From Epiperipatus broadwayi (lineage: Eukaryota; Onychophora; Udeonychophora; Euonychophora; Peripatidae): DNA of 64,000 bases. Positions 58,466-64,000 of this stretch are shown piece by piece. The notes under the pieces are model-generated. The model searched no databases and was not told the origin of the DNA. It saw nothing but the letters and a program-made list of their open reading frames with translations. The DNA is taken from contig JAQFVV010006255.1 in the NCBI GenBank assembly GCA_028023455.1, positions 1,552,001 through 1,616,000 of the forward strand, given 5' to 3'. A program made the position numbers and the translations under genes. Within the stretch, counting starts at the first letter, position 1. Every line of letters starts with the position of its first letter.

Positions 58466-59829
58466 AGTATTGCATTAGTGATAAAATGATTTATGTTTTG
58501 CCATATGCAGTTAATGTAGCCCTAATATATGTGCTCATGAAGATATTAGGAGTTATTATTTTACATGATTTGCATGTATTTAGTTATATTTTATGAATAT
58601 TATGTGATGACATGAGCATATTTATTTTTTAGTATTGATGATTTGAAATGATTCATTATAAGAATTAAGAAAAATTAACGTTTACAATTAAGAAAATATG
58701 CCAGGGAATGAGAGAATTTGTACAAGTTTGGAGAAAATTCATTTCCAAAAGAGTATACTCCAATCTCATCAACAAAGTTAAATTTAAAATAATTAGTATT
58801 TAAGTAAATGAATTTGGTAGGTAAATTGAAAATTAAATTATTGAAGGAAGGAAATCACTCAGGCAGTGTAACATGAGAATTCTAGTTCATTTGAAGCTAT
58901 GTATTAAGAATAAATAATACTTTTGTGAAGCTAATACAAAGGAACAAGTAACCCTGTGGAAAGTGGATATATTATGTATATGCATTTGAAGTGCAAGATA
59001 ATGTCATCAATTAATGGTGGCATTCTATATATTTTGTACATAAATAAATCTATTGTGATATTGGTTAAATTAATATTTTCTTAGGTGAATTTTTTTTAGT
59101 AGTGATTTCATTCAATGTGTAAATTGAAGAGATTCATTATGTACTGATCTAGATAATTAATAATTTAAACTATATGATGGTTAAGAAATGAAATGGACAA
59201 GATGCATAAAGATGAATCAGGAGATAAATCTTTCAAATTAATAAAATAATTTTCTTTTAAGCCTGGATAAATTATAGAATTGCTCTTATTTTAAGAAAAT
59301 ATTACTGAAACCTAAGTAAAAGGGTATATTTCCAAGAAGATTGAGATTTAAAGAAAATCTAAATCATCTTCCCGGTTCTGGAAGAACACAGTAGTGTCTG
59401 ATCAAACTAAAAATAGCTATTTAAAGGTATTAGATAAACATTAAACTTGTGAGTCTAGCTTTTCAAGCAATAGGGGCTGACCATCACAATAGCTATGTGA
59501 ATCCTCAAGGAAAGTGATTTTATTTTATATAATTATTATATGATAAAAATAAACTTTGATTGAAAACAAAAATTCATTTCAAATATTATAATTAGTTTTG
59601 TAAATAATAGTTATGCCATTAATTCTTAACATATCAGAGAAGATATGAAACTTTTTAATTCTCTATTATTTTCTAGAAATATTTCATAATATATATGTGT
59701 GTTGATTATAAATAAGAATCACTATACTTGTATTACAAAGTTTTAGCAGTGATACTTTAAAATTCATATGTATCTTGACAAAATCTACAATATGGAAAAT
59801 ACTTACCATCACTTGTATTTAATATTTAC
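58466..59829. other. AT-rich DNA, no gene seen
   Basis: Around 59340-59420 a short plus-strand stretch reads KENLNHLPGSGRTQ, faintly like the helix-turn-helix linker of some transposases, but nothing else supports it. Confidence 0.4.
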
Positions 59830-60010
59830 TAAGGCAATAAACCTAAAGCATGTACGGTTGAAAATGCGAAGGTAGGGACCTCTGCAGGTCTTAACCACAA
59901 GCTTATGCATTTATCTATCATATTTTAGACAAAGTAAACTGTTAATGGTGTTCTAATTTTAGTGAAAATAGTTCTCGGGGACTTTCCAATGATTTTATCC
60001 ACATATTTAT
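59830..60010. repeat. Dispersed repeat, copy 2 (with 12525-12715)
   Basis: TAGGGACCTCTGCAGGTC begins at 59873. Only one base in 22 differs from the copy at 12566, within longer, weaker similarity. Confidence 0.5.
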
Positions 60011-61758
60011 AGAAGCTTATTTATTTCTTTAATTTCATCGTGAAGCTAATTTTTGTTTATAATCCCATTTTTTCATTTTCTAATTTATTTTTTGGAAATA
60101 ATTCTACTGCCTTGACTTGCAGTTAGTTTACAATTAATTATGCTCCATTAAGAATCATTTTTTAGCATTGTTATAGCAGCAATATGAGGCTAATCTTCTG
60201 GTATTAATTTTCATTGGCAAGGTAAATGACACCATTTTCTAATGCATTAAATTGAATCTTAATATTATGATATGGTGCATATAATAACTTTATTACCTCT
60301 ATAAACATTTTTACTTGGGAAATTTTTTTATTATTATTTCATTTTTGTTTATAGATTTTGCTTTTATGTATCTCGTAATTTATCTTTTTACTGAATGACT
60401 CATTCATATTGGTTTTCTGTATCCTTTAATTTTGATTCAAATTTTTAATGCCAATATTTATTTACAGACTCTTATTTTTGATTAATTTTTTAAATCTTTT
60501 TTTATATTAATTGGAATGCTTTTGAAGTATATTTAGTATAAACTGCTTTCATTCTTGTTGTCTTGAACTACATATTTATTTGTTCTCTTGTTGCTGTGCT
60601 ATATTATTTTTGGTTAACACATTTATATTGCTTTCTTGGCTGTTTTTTTTTTTCTGTGATTATTAAGTATATTGCTAGAATTCTTGACTTTAACTATTAA
60701 TACTTCTCATAGTAGTATCATTTTATGGAGAAACTATCTTGATGTGCAAGCATAATATTTATTCATGATTTATGATCCTAATAGATTTATTTTATTAAAC
60801 TTACAAATAACACCCACTTTTTTGTATCGATACTAATTAGACAAAAATAGTTCATTTTTATCTGACTATCCCAATTATCTGACTATCCATTGAGAATTAA
60901 AATTATGGTTTGTGCATTGGAGTTAGTTTATCCATAAAATGATATTATATATTCTTAACATTTCATATTTAATAGCCTTTGTTTATTTATGGGCGTATTT
61001 AAATTTTAATAATAGATATATTCAATGAATTGTTTTGTGTAGTTTTTTGAATGTTCTCTTTTGAATACTTTTATAATGCTTCTCTATTAATTATCATTAA
61101 CTGAATTTTCTTTTTATATTGCTCATTTTCATTTTTTCTTACTAATGGACATAATTTTAGTCTGTTTGATGTTTAAAGCTAACTATTTAATTTTATCTTT
61201 TTGACTTAAGAATAGAGTTTTTAGATCTTATTTACTTTAAGCAAGTAATGCAGTATCTAATTTATATTATATTAATAAAATAAACAATTAACAGAACAAT
61301 TTTTAAAAATTATATTTTAATTTGAAAATTCACAAAAATCCATCTTTGCACTTTAGTCTAAATTAATCAATTAATAATTATAATATGTTCAGGTAAACAC
61401 ATTTATACTAAGATAATTCTTAACCATTTAAGTTCTTAGCTGATAATTCAAAAATTATCACTATGTTTTGAAATTATTCTTGTTAAACTCTATACCTGAA
61501 ATGAGATTGGAGAAGCACTTTGACAAAGTGATAATAATTGATCAACATTAGTGATATTTTGCCATTATTATTGTCTCTTAAGGATAATTTATATGTCTCA
61601 AATTTAGAGCTTCATCATAATATATTGACTTTTACTTATTAATTACTTTTTATAAACAATTGTATTCATCTGAAGATGAACCTGTTGAAAAATATTTTTA
61701 TTGATGTAAATTATTTGTATATTTTTGAATAGATAGTAGTTACCAATTGAAATCTTAC
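60011..61758. other. T-rich DNA, no gene seen
   Basis: Nothing could be supported. At 61672 CTGAAGATGAACCTGTTGAA resembles the hammerhead-like region at the ends of some PLEs, but without flanking stems. Confidence 0.4.
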
Positions 61759-61872
61759 AAAGATTCATTTAATATTTAAACAGCATTAAGCTTAATGCTG
61801 TTTAAATATTACGGTTTTTATAAACATCTCGCTATATAAAAATAAAATGATTTATTTATAAAGATTCATTTA
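61759..61872. repeat. 42-bp perfect palindrome inside a 13-bp direct-repeat frame
   Basis: The bases 61770-61811 form a perfect palindrome centred on AAGCTT, half-site TAATATTTAAACAGCATTAA plus G. The exact 13-mer AAAGATTCATTTA occurs at 61759-61771 and 61860-61872, enclosing 88 bp. This arrangement looks like a small insertion with target-site duplication. Confidence 0.7.
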
Positions 61873-63460
61873 CTAAATGTGTAGATGCTTCTGAATAATA
61901 TTTGTTTTGGTATTAAAATAATTACCTTAGATATAAATTAATAATGATTATAAGCATTTTTAAAAAAATGATTTTTTATTTTTTTTATTTTATAATAATC
62001 TTTATTAAAGTGAACTACAATTTTTTTATGAATTAAAATATCCCTCAATTCATTTTTATTCAACAAAGCAATTATGACTGAAATTAATTTGAAAACAAAC
62101 AAAAAAAACCAGTAGTGATCCAGTATGAAGACAAAACACTTAAGGAAGTTTGGAAGGAAAAAAAAGGAAGAAATAATATTTGGAATAAAAAATGGTATTT
62201 CTTTCTGACAAATATGAAAATTGAACTTTGTATAATAATGATAGAAAGATCATAACAGAATTAAACCAATATATTATGCTGAAGAAAGTGGCTTAGAATT
62301 ATCTAGACAACAAAAAAAATGTTGAGGCAGAAGTTGTTATAGTTTAACACGTCATAAAAATTGATGGTTCATTGAAAGCAAAAAAAAAAAAAGTAAGGGC
62401 TTCCATTTTTGAAATGAAAAGTATACTAGAGGTGCACCTTTATATTGTATTAGAAAACATCAGAGAACCTTTATATATGAAGTCAGCAAAAGTTGATATT
62501 GACTTGCTGAAATATAACAACAGTTAGCAGGTATGAATAAATTACTGTTTTAAAATTAAAGATTGTTCATGGGGAGGAGAATAAAAAAAAGATTGTTATT
62601 TAAAGCAGCAAAATATCAAGCATAATTATAATCAATTTTATTCAATGATAGTTGTAATTACTTATTTGTTAGTATAAATGTCAATTTTTTTTAATATTTC
62701 AAAGTCTTTTGTTTGTAAGTTGGTCTCTTCCCAAATTAAGTAATGTGAAGTAGTATGGTTAAATACTAGTTTAATCATTTTCAATAGTAATTGACCATTG
62801 CTGGTCATCCTGTCATTATAATTATTCTAGCATATCTGTTTTAGAATTCATAAATTTTGGTGAGCTTTTATATCAAGACTTATATATATAAATATATAGT
62901 AAAGTGTTCTTGATTACAAATTAAATATTTTTTAAGAGTCTGATCACAGTATTCAACTTTTGGAGTCTACCTGAATACTGTCCATAATGTCACCAAATTT
63001 TAAACTGATTAATGCTGCATTCATTTTTGAGCTAAACAATCATAATGTTATATTTAAAATTATTGCATGCTATAATAAAATTTATGTTATTAAATAATGA
63101 TTCTAAATGTATTATAAATATAATTAATATTAATATAATTTTTATAAATTGCTTTTATGTGCTTGTATACATACATATACACACATATTCTCAATAAAAT
63201 TGTTTCATTTGAAAGTATCTCTCTTAACTCTTTCCAAAGTTGTGTGTGTGTGTATGTAATTGATAGTTTTTAAAATATGAAAAAAAAGTATTATTTTTTG
63301 TTATTTCATATTATATGAAAAATGAATATTGGTATTAAACTAAGTCCTATCATTTCCTAAGTATTAGAAAATGAAACTAATGATAAAAAATGTTATGACT
63401 CTTCAATAGGTTGTTGATGAAATTTGTAAAGCTATAATGTATTGTGAAAAATCCTTATTT
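61873..63460. other. AT-rich DNA, no gene seen
   Basis: No supported feature. A (GT)n run lies at 63240-63254 and a short (TA)n run at 62881-62890. Confidence 0.45.
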
Positions 63461-63680
63461 GCATATTATGAGCTTCCCCTAGGGAGCAGATGTTTTTGAA
63501 GCTGAGATTTGATTTTTTTTTTTACTGTATAGGGCCTTCCTGTGATATTAAAACACCTATTGTTTCTTTCAAGTGGCTCCAACTGTCTGGTGACAGGTTC
63601 ACACCAAAATGGCTGCCATTTTGACCCCATTATCCTTTTGAAGAACATTATAAGGATTAGGTGGAGCTGCTAAAGCTTTG
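63461..63680. other. Less AT-rich block, possible transposon fragment
   Basis: A local GC rise includes AAAATGGCTGCCATTTT (63606-63622), an imperfect palindrome of a kind often seen in DNA transposons. No partner copy is present in the window. The short minus frame at 63466-63648 has no recognised homology. Confidence 0.35.
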
Positions 63681-64000
63681 GAAATGGTGGCAAAGTTTGT
63701 TTTTCTGCTAACAAAATGTCTTTAGCAAACTGTAACTTAAAATTGATGTGTTTACCATAGGAATTGGTGGATTCTTTCATATTGTGTTATATATTTGAAA
63801 TTATTGGTGTAATTAAGAATTGTTATGATAGTCTTTTTAATGTTAAATTTTAGAAATAAAGGAAAGTAAATATTAAAAGGGAGTGGGGAGGATGATAAGA
63901 CTGGAAATTATGCTAAATGTTTATGAATCCATCCAGGTGATTATAATGGTTTAACATTAATCATATGAAATATGATTGTTTTAGGGATATATATATATAT
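63681..64000. other. AT-rich DNA to the end of the window
   Basis: Nothing recognised. It ends in a (TA)n run at 63988-64000. Confidence 0.5.

Noticed and set aside
59340-59520. Tc1/mariner transposase fragment (HLPGSGRT)
   Set aside because: Only one short motif; no inverted repeats, DDE motif or second block.
62100-62350. Possible exon reading LKEVWKEKKGRNN and WNKKWYFFL
   Set aside because: Resemblance to small ciliary proteins was vague. No splice sites, and A-rich DNA yields lysine-rich peptides by chance.

Overview
The window is a strongly AT-rich stretch of animal nuclear DNA, probably invertebrate. Signs of this are spliced-gene architecture, very low gene density, RTE and other LINEs, a Penelope-like element (PLE), Ty3/gypsy and hAT elements, and no bacterial-style operons. 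I cannot name the species. I find one credible host coding piece: a 126-bp, 42-codon exon at 10872-10997 (+) that aligns without gaps to the N-terminal region of neuroguidin (NGDN, Sas10/Utp3/Lcp5 family). Almost everything else recognisable is transposon sequence of different ages.

Layout. 1-3531 is the 3' part of a decayed Ty3/gypsy retrotransposon (RT, RNase H, integrase, polypurine tract, 3' LTR with TATA box and polyA signals). 3.5-14.6 kb holds a tandem duplication, an old LINE RT relic, a small TIR element, a SINE-like block, the NGDN exon, a tRNA-like gene with a long variable region and a non-autonomous hAT element. 14.6-18.6 kb has three foldback structures. 18.6-25 kb is featureless AT-rich DNA. 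25.4-30.6 kb carries relics of one LINE type flanking a nearly intact RTE element (26064-29185) with an 11-bp target-site duplication and only two visible frameshifts. 32.2-33.3 kb has two 5'-truncated PLE copies head to head, one with a GIY-YIG endonuclease domain. 37.4-38 kb is an internally deleted hAT element still encoding a transposase N-terminus. 39.5-40.7 kb is a less AT-rich island with a 19-bp minisatellite. 41.8-44.4 kb is a gag-like relic interrupted by a tandem repeat element. 46.3-47.3 kb is a large foldback, 47.6-47.9 kb a second hAT element, 49-50.5 kb an old LINE with a SINE in it, 53.1-53.6 kb a 101-bp exact direct repeat, 53.8-56.6 kb a second, decayed RTE copy, 56.6-56.9 kb a small foldback and 57.9-58.5 kb a large foldback.

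The most interesting system is a repeat family seen at 15991-16221, 42503-43315 and 57884-58465, with fragments near 3.95 kb and 34.9 kb. Four of its units contain what reads as a minimal type I hammerhead ribozyme: a CTGANGA core, a short stem II, GAAA, a 2-bp stem III, GTC, and a complementary stem I. One member is a compact hairpin whose inversion point falls at the predicted self-cleavage site and which is flanked by a perfect 12-bp duplication. Another is a head-to-tail dimer. This resembles hammerhead-bearing PLE terminal repeats and metazoan retrozymes. A PLE with GIY-YIG lies in the same window and its 3' ends carry a similar but degenerate ribozyme-like block. The ribozyme reading is by eye and untested.
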